Source: Panicum virgatum (Eukaryota; Streptophyta; Magnoliopsida; Poales; Poaceae). From it: a stretch of DNA of 64,000 nt. The DNA is taken from the NCBI RefSeq assembly GCF_016808335.1, contig NC_053149.1, positions 22,872,451 through 22,936,450 of the forward strand, given 5' to 3'. Made by a program: the position numbers and the translations under genes. A model generated the notes under the pieces. The model ran no database searches. It was not told the origin of the DNA and saw only the letters and a program-made list of their open reading frames with translations. This document shows, in pieces, positions 1 through 11,407 of this stretch; position 1 is the stretch's first letter, and each line of letters begins with the position of its first letter.

Positions 1-937
1 TCTCACGGGTGGAGGAGGTCCTCGCCGTGGCACCCCGTGCGGTGGAGGTATTCCTTCCCGTGTGGTGGAGGTCCTGCAGAGGTGGTGCTGAGGTACTCGA
101 GGGCGTTCACAGTGCAGCACCGTTCACAACGCACCCCTGTATGTTGAATCGGCCATTGCTATCAACATCATCTTGTTTCAAGCATTCGATGAGTATTGTG
201 ATGAGATCGTTGTCGCCCTCACATCCCCCTTGTTCTATTTGAGGAAAATGCACTGAACTCTGTCCTAAACTTAATATAACTTGTTCATCACTTTCCACCC
301 TGTAAACATGACATTTATCAGTATAGCAAGGTCTACAAGAATATAATCATAAAGGGCTTGCTAGCTGTAGCATCGCAGCTGCAGCCCCTCGGTTACAACA
401 GGGCCAATGCAGCCCAGTAGCTTGGCTGGCTAGCTGCTGCTGCTGAAGCCGAGCAGGCCTAAAGTTTCCAAAGACTTACTAGTTTTTGATAAATTCGTAG
501 ACCTTTTCTACTTTATTCGTGGCAAGCCTCGTGCGCTCTGTGATCTTCTGGATAGATCTTGAGGGCATTAGACGCCTAGGAATGATTTTTAACTTAGTTA
601 CATCCGTTATACTTGTGCTATTTTCCTTAGGTTGCTTTGACCTTCTGAAATACTTTGTACCCTTATATTCCTGGCCAGCTTTGCGCTTTTTATCCTCTTT
701 GCTTTCAGACTTATTACCATCCCGTTTCTCAGCCTCCTCCTCTTCTTCCTTCTCCTTCTCTCCTTCTTAGTATCCTCCTTCTCAGCCTTCTTCATTTCTA
801 CAACCTCTTGATTTGCTAATTCTCAGCATCTTATTTTTCTAGCCAGCTCCGCGCTTCTCATCCTCTTTGCTTTCAACCTTATTACCATCATCCCGCTTCT
901 CAGTCTTCTCTTCTTTCTTCTCCTCTACTTCCAGCCC
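1..937 (-). other. No confident gene; Lys/Glu-rich remnant
   Basis: No intact gene is seen. Between about 607 and 935 the minus strand reads as a Lys/Glu/Arg-rich stretch. Two related blocks (about 680-740 and 840-910) look like a diverged tandem duplication. It lies downstream of the Ulp1-like remnant at 938-1797 and may be the acidic/basic tail of that gene. The first 300 bases hold only a short minus-strand reading frame (107-298) that I do not recognise. Confidence 0.3.
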
Positions 938-1797
938 CTAGCTGTGCTCCTTCTCAGCATCCTCCTCAGCCTTATTCATTTCTACATCCACATCCCCGTC
1001 CATGCTTCGGTCGCCATCACTGTAGTATTGACTGAAATTGTGAATATAATTGTCATCCTTACTATAGTAAGCTTTGGCAATGGCAAATTTCAATTCCTCT
1101 ACAGTATATGTGTAATTCTCCAAACACACAACATCGTCATTTCTTTCAGGTGTATCTTGCAATCTTTTTCCTACAATGTTGTCAACATTGTAGATGAGAT
1201 CTGTTGAAACTTCCTTGTGGAATCTTTTCACCTTTTCCGGCAATTTTAAGATATAATTAATTCATGGAATTTGCAAGTATGGATATAATTGTTATAGTTA
1301 TTGAAAGTATATTTACCTTGTCCATGCTACATAACATTCTTTTGTCGTCAAATTCTTTTATGTACAACAAGATATGATGTCTGCAGTTAAAAACTGCAAA
1401 AAAAAATTAGAAAAATTGAGGAAGAAGCATCAGCAAAAAAGTAACAAGGTTATTTTTGTAAAGCTAATGACTAACTTATTGCCTTTTGCTCAACCGGTAG
1501 TATCTGCCAATCGTAATCGGACATATCCAACTCTGAGTTTGAATCTAGCAAATACTGCTTTAGTCTTAAGTAAATTTCAACAATCAGTTGAAGCCGGGAT
1601 TCACTAGGAAATGAATCTAGAACATATATTGTTTCCTCCAAGATTGAGATAACAATCCAAAACCAATGGTTCGAATACTCATAATAGGTGACTTCAACCA
1701 AAAAACTGATCCACAAATTGAAAATGTGCCACAAGTAATAACAGTGACTACAATCACATAACACTGTATTGAATATCATGAATAGAGTACTGAACAT
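938..1797 (-). pseudogene. Ulp1/SENP-like (C48) cysteine protease gene remnant
   Basis: The minus strand from the ATG at 1797 encodes a segment with NHWFWIVI (His44) followed by IYVLDSF (Asp61). The spacing fits the catalytic His and Asp of Ulp1-type SUMO proteases. After an apparent intron ending in a T-rich stretch and cag, a short exon near 1414-1320 reads NCRHHILLYIKEF, where the Cys could be the nucleophile, although the usual CG pair is CR. A further block (1243-938) gives an acidic tail. Ulp1 domains of this type are common inside plant MULE and CACTA transposons, so this is probably transposon-derived and not a host SUMO protease. The donor after the first block is not canonical, and no continuous frame can be assembled. 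Confidence 0.5.
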
Positions 1798-2337
1798 TCT
1801 CCTAGTGCCGTTGTTCTTACATCAAACACATACATGAGTAATGAAAAAACTAGATAACTTGATGAACGTAATCTTCTAGATCATGGTGATTTTATCCAGT
1901 GTTCTTGGCGCTCGAAATGCCCAACTTCAAACAATTGATAAATGCATGAAGGAAGACCTGAAAACAATGCATAATTAAGATGGTTGGATCCACTTGCAAC
2001 CTAGAATAGCTTATCTGAGGACAAATTTTAAATCCTAGAATGCCCTACATTTTAGGACGGAGGGAGTAGAAAATTTGGAGAAAAAAATATATTGACACAA
2101 AATTTCAGGATAAAAAAGTTAAAGAAGCAAAAAAGTTGAAGACAAAATAGAAGAGGCAAAAAAAAGTAGATGAAAAGTGGAATCGGAAGAGCTCGCGGCC
2201 TACTAGACCCACATGCACAAAATCAAGATTGGGAGACGAAGAGGCGCTGGCGGCGGCGGCCTATGGGCTTTCCGAGAGAAGTCAAGAGTGGGCTTCCCGA
2301 GAGAAGCGGAGGATTTCCACGAGAATACGAAGAGCTA
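1674..2337. repeat. Left arm of large inverted repeat
   Basis: This ~660 bp segment is repeated in reverse complement at 3335-3996. Matching landmarks include the Ulp1-like coding start, a Stowaway-like end (ggacggagggagta near 2056-2070), a poly-A-rich stretch, and a short reading frame containing RRPMGFPREVKS (2170-2340). Differences are scattered substitutions and small indels. By eye I estimate about 90% identity or better, not computed. Confidence 0.85.
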
Positions 2338-3334
2338 GTCGAGAAGATGAAAAACAACACCGCCCCATGGCAAAAACAAAGTACTAGGATACTTTGATGA
2401 TATTAAGTAGATGATAATATTATCCCATGTGAACTTAGCAGACGTGGAGGGTCCGAACAGTGGACGACAGGTTCCTCAAAAAAAAATGGACGACAGCAAG
2501 ACGGTGCGGCAGCGACGGCGAGACGACAGCAAGACGATGGTGTGGCGGCGACGGCGACGGCGAGATGGTACGGTGCGGCGCGCACTCACAGCCATCCGTT
2601 GTTCCGAGCGAGGATGCGGTGGTGGGACCACTTCTTCTAGTCGAGATCCCTTAGCACCGCGGACCTTGCCTTCCCCACGACATGGCTCCTGACATGCTGC
2701 TCCAACGGCCACCGGGGCGCTAGTAGGACCCACGTTATACGTGACCCGCAGATTGGGGCCCTTGGGGACCGGCACCTTGTAGCCGTGGAAGCGATCGTCA
2801 TCCTCGTCTGTGCTGACATCGGACCCGGAGGAGGAGGAGGACGAGTCCTTGTCGTCGTCCGCGGGAGCAGCGCCCACCCCTGACACGGTCTCGGCATCCG
2901 CGGGAGCAGCGCCCACCCCCGCCACGATGTCGACATCTGCGGGAGCAGCCGCGCCCACTGCCGACACGATCTCGGCGTCGACGTCGTCAGCAGATTCCAG
3001 AGGTGCCTTGGCGTCGGACGTCGGGGAACGAGAGCTCTTCATGGCTGGCGGTGGAGGTGGGGCGGCGGTCCGGCACAACCTCGAAGTCGACATCGTCAGC
3101 AGACCCGGAGGCGTCTTGGTCGACGACGGCGCCGAAACGCCCCGGGGAACCGCCACGGGAACCACTAGGGGATCGCGACGAGCGAAAACCGCCACGGGAA
3201 CCACCAGGGGAACGGGAGCGCTTCATGGTGTGGCATCGGGCTGGCGGTGGAGGGCGTGGCATCAGGCTTCAGCTCTAAAAGCGGGAGAACGTGCTGGATG
3301 CTAGTGACTTGGGGCGATTAATATAACAGCGCGG
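2338..3334 (-). other. Centre of the inverted repeat; Ser/Arg- and Ala-rich minus frame
   Basis: This is the GC-rich ~1 kb spacer between the inverted arms. The minus strand from ATG 3226 reads a Ser/Arg-Gly-rich start (MKRSRSPGGSRGG), then a frame change, then an Ala/Asp-rich repetitive stretch with ADDVD and GVGAAPAD units and a Ser run (GSDVSTDEDDD). It looks like a captured or decayed host-gene piece with internal short tandem repeats. I do not recognise the gene. The need to change frame suggests it is not functional. Confidence 0.35.
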
Positions 3335-3996
3335 CTAGCTCTTCGTATTCTTGTGGAAATCCTCCGCTTCTCCCGTGAAGCCAACTCTTGACTTCTCTCG
3401 GAAAGCCCATAGGCCGCCGCCGCCAGCGCCTCTTCGTCTCCCCATCCTGATTTTGTGCATGTGGGTCTAATATGCCGCGAGCTCTTCCGATTCCACTTTT
3501 CATCTATTTTTTTGCTTCCTTTATTTTATCTTCAACTTTTTTTTCATTAACTTTTTTATCCTGAAATTTTGTGTCAATATATTTTTTCTCCAAATTTTAT
3601 ACTACCTCCGTCCTGAAATGTAGGGCATTCTAGGATTTAAAATTTGTCCTCAAATAAGCCATTCTAGGTTGCAAGTGGATCCAACCGTCTTAATTGTACA
3701 TTGTTTTCGGGTCTTCCTTCATGCATTTCTCAATTGTTTGAAGTTGGGCATTTCGAGCGCCAAGAACACTAGATAAAATCACCATGATCTAGAAGATTAA
3801 GTTCATCAAGTTATCTAGTTTTTTCATTACACATGTATGTGTTTGATGTAAGAACAACGCCACTGGGAGAATGTTCAGTACTCTATTCATGATATTCAAT
3901 ACAGTGTTATGTGATTGTAGTCACTGTTATTACTTGTGGCACATTTTCAATTTGTAGATCAGTGTTTTGGTTGAAGTCACCTATTATGAGTATTGA
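3335..3996. repeat. Right arm of large inverted repeat
   Basis: Reverse-complement copy of 1674-2337, including a second outward-facing Stowaway-like end at 3601 (tactacctccgtcctgaa). The copy of the Ulp1-like frame runs plus from about 3871. It carries stop codons and ends abruptly at 3996, just before the catalytic-His position, where unrelated sequence begins. The arms and spacer together span about 2.3 kb. Confidence 0.85.
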
Positions 3997-4104
3997 AACA
4001 GGCAAGCACCCAGGCAGGAGCAGCCATGCATCAGTTCGGCACACAGGCTCAGCACATCACTTAACACATATGCAGGCAGCAGTTCGACTATAGTCTCCGA
4101 TAGC

Positions 4105-4265
4105 AGATCTTTTGGAGCGTTTGCAATACAGAGTGGCTGCATTGGAGGAGAAGAATGCTAACTTGCGCATGCAACTTCACGAATCCATGGAAAACAGCAT
4201 AAAGAAGGAAGGTGAACTTCAGGACTGTTTGGCCATGATGATGGACAAACTGAATATGAAGTGAG
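4105..4265 (+). pseudogene. Short coiled-coil fragment, possibly a transposase C-terminus
   Basis: An open stretch reads LLERLQYRVAALEEKNANLR and ends at a TGA at 4263-4265. This kind of heptad-rich C-terminus is typical of plant En/Spm-related (Transposase_24-like) proteins, but no catalytic part is visible. It directly follows the right end of the large inverted repeat. The assignment is tentative. Confidence 0.25.
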
Positions 4266-5701
4266 GTAACTATTGGTTATTCTAGTTCATGGAGCTGCAT
4301 GGTAGTGTTCTAGTTCTTTTGGTTGTGTTTGAACCTCAATGTGCTTTATCAGATGGAAATGGTTACTAATTTGCATCAGAAGTAGCTGGGAAGGATGCGT
4401 TGCTGCCAGGGAAGGATGATTTGCTGCACAAGGAGGATAAGAAGGTGAAGAAGATTTGCTGGTTCCCCATGTTAGTAGTGATTTTTTCTTTTGTGATTTG
4501 CTGCTGGTGCTATTAGGTCAATGATTCTTCTAGTATGATGTAGGCGTAGTTGTTAGTAGTGATTTTCCTTTTGTGATGTAGGTAAGAAGCGATGAACTGA
4601 TGTTAGCAAAATGTATGAACTGGTCGGTTTGTAGTAAACTTCTCTGTGGTGGTCAGAAATTATGAACTGATGTCGTGCATATGTGCCCTGGTTGAAGATC
4701 AAGCATGAGCAAAAAATTGAGAGCATACATCAGGTCACATGGGCGCTTATGCCCCGGTCTCGCAAGGGAGGCTGGTCGAGCACCTCTCCACCCACCACGC
4801 CTGCCCCCGTCACAAAGATTGCCTACGGGAAGCCATGCAAGCTCGCCGTCCCGGACTCTGCTGTGACAACCCACTCTTTTGCGAAGCAAATCTGCAATAT
4901 ATATCTTGAAACTGCTTTGCAGATCTGCAAAAGCGCTTGAACAAATGGTGGTGACTCTATGCCACAAAGATCCAGCTGATAATGAAGTACTCAAGCTACA
5001 ACTCTTTCACTTCTTCAACTTGCATCCCAGTGTGAAATGCAAGGTATTGGAGAACGTGGGAGGCGTCCCAAGTTAGCGCAGCGTGGAGGCGACAAATTGG
5101 TGATTTTACATTTGTTTGTCAGAAAAGTTGATAGTTAGATACATGCAGGTGTTTAGACCAGCTATGGTGGTGACATCTATTGCAAACTGACCTGATTTCA
5201 CTATCCAGAAAAGTTACCGTTCAAACCTCATGTACGTATAGCTACTGTATCTCCTTACATCATGTTAAGATAGATATCGCCGAGTGTCACGGTAACTTGT
5301 TTTCTCCATATACGATTCACACACCAAACCGCAGCCTGGGAGCGTGGCCACATCGCTGGAAAATCCCAGCCGTCGGATCGGCCAGGCGGATGACCAAGAT
5401 AGAATAGGTCATACGAAAACAAGTTTTCTTACATCCATTCCGACTAGTTTTCTTACATTACAAAGATCTACAGTCTTGCAGCATCTTGTACCGTAGCATC
5501 CCTGGAAGTAGTCAGTCGTCCGGAGTACTTTTCCCCTTATCCAACTAGTTTTCTTACATTAAGGAATTGGCTATAAGTTTTGATGAATTAGCTGGAATCC
5601 TAAAGTTACAGTTTAAGCTAGGCAAAAGGAACTGTTGTTGGCCATAACTTAAGTTACTATACTTAACATTGCCTTACAAGATAAAAGGCACATCCGTTGC
5701 T
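4266..5701. other. Intergenic; no gene recognised
   Basis: Short frames only. A plus-strand stretch at about 4940-5075 reads ALEQMVVTLCHKDPADNEVL and could be a decayed exon of an unknown gene. Nothing else is supportable. Confidence 0.4.
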
Positions 5702-8460
5702 TTACGATGTTTCACCACAAGAGCAAGAATTTTGCATCACATTGTCAGCGAGTAGCCTTTCCGCCACAGACTCCATTGCAGCTATGTGGCCGGCTAAATC
5801 TTCAGTTGAGCAATCTTCTGGCATACCCTCACCAACTGGAGTAAGATCAAGACTGGGGAAGAAAACTCTAGCTGCTTTCTTACAGTATACTTGGATCAGG
5901 CCAGGAACCTGTTCCAAGATGGGCTTGGAAAGTTCATTCTCAGACAATCCAGAGACCACTTGGAGAATTGAGGTGGCAGCCACCTTGATTTCTTCTTTTT
6001 CTGCTATGCACTTCTCCAAGCGAGTACTCAGATCTCGGATCCACTGCGTATTAGCAACTAGTTGAGAACGAGCAACCTGGCACATCTTCCGCTCTGACTC
6101 TAAATGATCTTTGAGGGTCTTCCCTCTCTGAAGAGCTTGGTCCAGCTGGTGCTGAGTGTGTTCGTGGAGATTCTTTGAGTTGGTCAATTCTTCCTTGATT
6201 GTGGCCACAGCTTGAACACGCTCTGAAGTACACAAGACTACATCAGCATCATTGGGATGAGTAGATCATGACCTCGAAATAAGGAATTCTAACCTTTTAA
6301 AGAAGCCGATAGCTCCTTGTTCTTCTCCTTTAGAGAGTCAACTTGTTCCTGGAGGACAGCAATGGCAGCCAGATGCTCTTTTTCTTGTTTTTCATAGCGC
6401 TCCTGCTCCTCAGCCGACTTTGCTTCAACAGACTCTGCCCGGGCGAGTAGTTGGTTGGACTGTTTCAGAAGTGCCAAGCTCTGGTTTGATCGTTCAACAA
6501 AAGCCTGGCATGCACCAAGACAAGTCAGCAAGATAAGTAGATGGCAGTACAGATACAGTGTTTCTTGAAAAACATTGATACGTATACTAACCACTACATG
6601 ATCATGATGTTTCTTCTCCAACTCCATTATCTGAGTCAGTGCTTCGTCCTGAGTGGCCTTGGGAAGCGCTGCACCTGAGGAAGTAGTCAGCGATGTCATG
6701 GGAAGATCTTCGGGCATCTTTTCTTCACTGGCTGATACATCGCCAGGTGGGAAAGTACTCGGCTCAGCGACTACAGAGGTAGTCGGATGCTCTGGGGCTT
6801 CAACTGACGAAGATGACGCTGCACCAGTAATCGGGGATGTTGTTGCTATTGATACAGATTTCCTAAGAGGAAACATGTTATCACTCAGTATGTTTTCAGA
6901 GCAAGGAAGAACACAGATATTGAATTTAAGTACACTTACTGCTTAGATTGCATCAACTCGAAGCACGGGCCGAGAGGAGCAGGAACATCTGCAGATTGTC
7001 CTTGCGAGTCCGGGAGGGGGACCTCGATCTGCATCCCCGTTGACAGCAACGGGTCTGTGGCTGATTCAGGAATGGTGCTTGAAACTTCAGGTTCTGGTAC
7101 TTTTGGTCTGGCAAGATGGTCCTCATGCGAAGAACAGAGCCTCTTCCTTGAAGGAATGTGACTAGGAGACAAATCAAGGTGGTCCTCATGCAAAGACCAG
7201 GGCCTCTTCCTTACTTCCTCTACTGATTGTGCAGGTGCAGGCTCTACAACATGTGGTACTTCTGATCCGGCAAGCTGGTCCTCACACGAAGAACAGAGCC
7301 TCGTCGTTGAAGGAATGTGACTAGGAGACAAATCAATGGCTGCTTCTGCTTCCTCTATTGCGGCCTCTTCTTTGATATCACTTGCGAGTTGCACATCTAT
7401 ATTTAGCTGACTGCACCCAGACCTACCTGGACTGTTCATAGATTTGAAGCCACTAATTACTCTATCAAGATCCGGGTCAGCATGAGCGTCAAAGAAACAA
7501 AAACGATCTTTCGCATCTAGGACTAGCTTAGACCATACTGAATTACTCTTAATGAGAGTTTTCTCACTTCCAAGAATCCAAAGGCAATCCCTGTATGGAA
7601 AACAATTTATTTAAATAAAAATGGACTGGGAGATAAATTTTCAAAGGAAAAAGGTAATATACCTTGCTCATGTCAAGGCCACATTAGCTCTCCCACCAGA
7701 ATCTAGAAAGCCTATGTTTCCAACTTTATTGTTTCTAACTGTTGAAATATTATGATATCCTTCTCATCACCTTGAAATGAATCAACAGTTTTTACTTCAA
7801 CAGAAAGAAGCACATCGGTCTGAATCCTTCCAATATTTTCTTTCAAAGCAATCACTTGGGCTGCATAAAGAGTTATAACACCAATGCTGGCTTTCTTATT
7901 CTGGTCTGTGCATGCTGCAGTTGTAGACCAAATATACACAGATGAGGCCTAAACTAATTGGGTTTAATAAAACTCCTAAATTTACAGACTATACCTTTAG
8001 AAAGCTTGGAAACAATAGTGGCTGCTACAGCAGCTTCAACCATATTTTGTACACTCTGAACAATCTGTTGTTCTATACCATCTTTAACATTAATGAATGA
8101 ATAATTGCAAAAAATATGACCAATAAAAATCTTGGCAGTCGTGTTTTTAGTGGCATCTATAATTGTTCCATCATAAAAAGCTTCATTTGGAAACTTGCTG
8201 ATGCAAGGGTGCATTCTATATTGCACATTTAAAAAGTGCTTGTGGTAACCAATTTCACACAATCTCTCAAAGAGGCTTCGTCCATACTTAGCCTCTTTAG
8301 CAATCTACACAATTAGCAGCGAGGAGGATGAGCAATCTAGAAATTAGGAAATAATCACTGGTGACATAAGAATACATTCAAATGGCATTATGAGGAAGAC
8401 TTACCTGGCTCTTTACCACTAATTGGAGCTGCTTGTCATCCCCAATAAGCACCAGATGTT
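5702..8460 (-). pseudogene. Chimeric SEN1/UPF1-like helicase fused to retroelement-type coiled-coil protein
   Basis: Exons read on the minus strand are 8460-8405, 8304-7995, 7948-7663, 7590-6940, 6862-6592, 6504-6294 and 6222-5702, all with plausible GT/AG borders. The first four match the C-terminal RecA domain of SEN1/MAA3-type helicases: LVLIGDDKQLQ (motif III), LNVQYRMHP (motif IV), VKTVDSFQGDEKDIII (motif V) and the terminal CLWILGSEKTL segment. The fourth exon then runs on without a break into an acidic repeat-bearing linker. Later exons give long coiled coils and a C-terminal domain (AATSILQVVSGLSENELSKP...) like those of grass gypsy-associated proteins. The 5' half of the helicase, including the P-loop, is missing because homology stops at 8460 in a fold-back. 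A 1-nt frameshift near 7746 and a TGA at 7670-7668 break the helicase part, so it is called a pseudogene. The linker and coiled-coil part is open. Confidence 0.75.
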
Positions 8461-8492
8461 TTGAATGTATTCTTATGTCACCAGTGATTATT
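8350..8492. repeat. 33 bp perfect fold-back palindrome at the helicase breakpoint
   Basis: Bases 8350-8382 (helicase intron 1) recur as an exact reverse complement at 8460-8492, with 77 bp between. Helicase homology ends exactly where the inverted copy starts. This is the pattern expected from template switching or break repair that copied the opposite strand. Confidence 0.9.
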
Positions 8493-8516
8493 CAACAGGG
8501 GGAACCACGGAGACAA

Positions 8517-11349
8517 TCTATTATATTAATAAGAGAGTGTTAGAAAAAGTTAAAAGAAGCCACCACGTTCGCCGAGAGAGTCTAGAAATTCCCATGTTAA
8601 TCTAAAAAAGAAAAGAATGTGCACCGTCGGATTTTATGAAGATCTAACGGTCTAGATTAATCTAGAGAGTCCACTTCCAGATTAATTAGAAAAGATCTAC
8701 CGGTCCAGGCTAGAGTCCACATCCAACAAAATAAGGAATTGTCAAATTAATTAGAAAACATCTACCGGTCGGGCTAGCCTAGAGAGTCCACCTTCGGCAA
8801 AAGAAGTAAAAACTGTCATGTTAATAGAAGCAAGCACCAGCACGCCACATGAACACGTTCCTACCTACCACCTCACGAACAATAAACGATTGATTGTTAA
8901 AAGCTGTTGTAATGATAGTACTCCACGTCATCAGTAGTAATGATAAAGTGGTATGGGGCAATAGTTAAGAACAGCCAAGCTCCTTCATTCGCTAATTAGA
9001 GTAGGCAGTAATATTAATCTACACAAGCACATTCATCATCACACTCGCAAATCAACACTCTCTTTTGTATACAGTACCCGTTGTTACTGTAGCTTCCTTT
9101 TTCAAATCTTATGCCAAACGTAACTCCATGATCTGAACTCCAAATAGGTCGTGTGAACATTCAAATAGAATGCATTCAATGAGGTCTACGTGTCCGCGGC
9201 ACCAATAATCTATTTAATCAACGGATAAAACGTCAACTTTGCCTCTCTTATAAAGTGCCCACTCAACCTTATAACAATTTTTTGTATTTAATAGCGTGGT
9301 GTTAAAACAAGCCGCCAGTTTGTCAACAAAGACTAGAGCTTAAAATATTAATCTAGAAAACAAAAGAAAAGAATACACATCATTGGGTTTTATTATGACC
9401 AGTCTACAATAACATAAAGAGTTCATGGATAAATTCAAAAATTAAATTAATAACATTAATAGTTTACTAAAGAGCTCATGTCAAAGAAATTAATAAACAA
9501 TAAAAATTTACAGGTTTTTTAGAAGAATAAGGAAAGGAAGTTGTTCTAAGAGCTCACGACGAATGAGGTTAATAAATAGCTAAATTAAGAATTAAGAAAA
9601 TAAGGAAATTAGTAGTTTATTTTTATACAAATTGGGATGAAACCAAGATGAATATAGAGTCTATGGCAAATACATTTGACAAATAACTAATTATTTAATT
9701 AAAAAATTAGAAATTGGCATTTGATTTCCAATAATATTGGATAGCAAATTACTTATGTATAGAGCTTATGCAATAAAATTCGTCAATAGCTAAATTTTGA
9801 AATATGACTTGAAGCTACCATGCTATTTGAGAAAAAAATAACTCACATCATTGATTTTGTATGATGCTCTAATTATGTAGATTGATCCCAAGAATTCATC
9901 TTTAGTACGACCAATAAATAGCTGAATTTAAAATTAGAATTGAAGGAAAAATAGTAGTATTCTAAATAAATTTTAAGTAAATAGTAAAAATAAAAATTCT
10001 ATATCAAATACATGTATTAAATAACTATATTGGAAAGAAAAATAGTGAAAAGTTGTATTTCCAAGCAAATTACATAGATCAAAAACCCATGTAGAATATA
10101 ATTAGTCGATGCATAAATAGAAAAATCTTGATACCCAGATCTATCTACATAGTACATAAATTTCAATATAAGAACATTAGGCCAAAATGTTAATGTTGAG
10201 GGCAAGAAATTATCATATTAATGGTAAACCTAAGCATTTTAGGCCCTGCTCGAGCCCAGTGGGTCTTGCCCCGCTCACCCTTTGTAGGATTAGGATTGGT
10301 CAGAGGAAACCAGGCCTGAGAAGTTCGGCCTCATGAGAGCATAGCCCGACATTATAATTTAATTATTTTTCAATTAAGAAATGGTGGAAAGCCTGAGCTC
10401 GGTCTGAAAGTTGCCCATAGGACGGCACTAGGTGCGAAGTTTAGACCCAAAATTAGTCTTATGTTGTTTGTAAGCAATAGATGCAAGTTATAACCGATAG
10501 ATGTATTAGAAGAATATATAAAAATAGAAGAATAAAAAAAGATCAAGTTTGTTGCAGTTGAATATGGATTAATATGACTTAGATTTTGTATGGAAATTAA
10601 AACATGATAAATCGGATAGAAGGTACTCTCCATTAGTATGAAAACAATAGGAAAAGTTAATATGCATTGAGGATCACGCGGTTATATGAGAAGGAGCTTG
10701 CATCGAGGAATGCTTCAACTTCTATGATATCATTGCCCACATCATTGGCCATAGCAGGAAGATGCACCTTGGATGCCACCTCTAGCCATGGCAAACGCAT
10801 CCTTCAGCACGGTTTATTTCTTGACGCCACATCACCTATGCAAAAATTAAAGATGCAACGCTGCTATGGCCTTCAAGGCATGGTTACAAGACAGATGAAT
10901 AATGCATTCGCCAAAACAAGATTGAACAAAGAAGTCAAATATAACTAACCTAGCTGGACATAATAATTTGGTTCAGGTTGAGTGGGTCTGGACTACATTC
11001 ACCTGCTAACTACATAGAACCACTACGCACCCATATCTTCTAACCTTAAGGATAGTTTATCACCATACCTAAAACTCTCTAGCACGAATTCAAATTACAA
11101 TACAAAAATGCAATACTTTCAATAAGCACAAAAGATATATTTCTATATAAGATATTATTTTTACTAAGAGTTCATCATCTGACACAAATATGATGAAAAA
11201 TGTGACACCTCGGTTTGTGCCATTTGAACAAAAGAATGACAATGAAACAAAAAATATTTGGACAAATTTATTTTACAGTAAAAAAGAGCCTAAATTTTAA
11301 AACAAAAAAGAGCTAGCTCCCGCGCTATTTGCGCGTGCCACCTTGCTAG
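8517..11349 (+). mobile_element. Non-autonomous Helitron
   Basis: The 5' end is TCTATTATATTAATAAG, preceded by A. The 3' end is CTAG (11346-11349), followed by T. A GC-rich hairpin, cgcgc-tattt-gcgcg (11321-11335), lies about 10 nt before CTAG. The A/T insertion site, 5' TC, 3' CTRR and subterminal hairpin are the Helitron hallmarks. There is no target duplication and no TIR. The 2.8 kb interior is very AT-rich. It has no Rep/helicase and no reading frame I can assign. A 93-codon frame at 10667-10948 is unrecognised. The element lies between the truncated helicase and the inverted relative of its C-terminus. Confidence 0.75.
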
Positions 11350-11357
11350 TTCATGTA

Positions 11358-11407
11358 TATTCAAATGGACACCTGGATGTTCAGGCTTTGCAAAGGTATC
11401 ATTTTGT
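11358..11407 (+). repeat. 50 bp exact repeat, copy 1
   Basis: This 50-nt stretch is an exact reverse complement of 15850-15899. In frame it encodes YSNGHLDVQALQRYHF. Perfect identity over 50 nt, 4.4 kb apart and in opposite orientation, suggests a recent local copy or a shared young repeat family. Confidence 0.85.
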
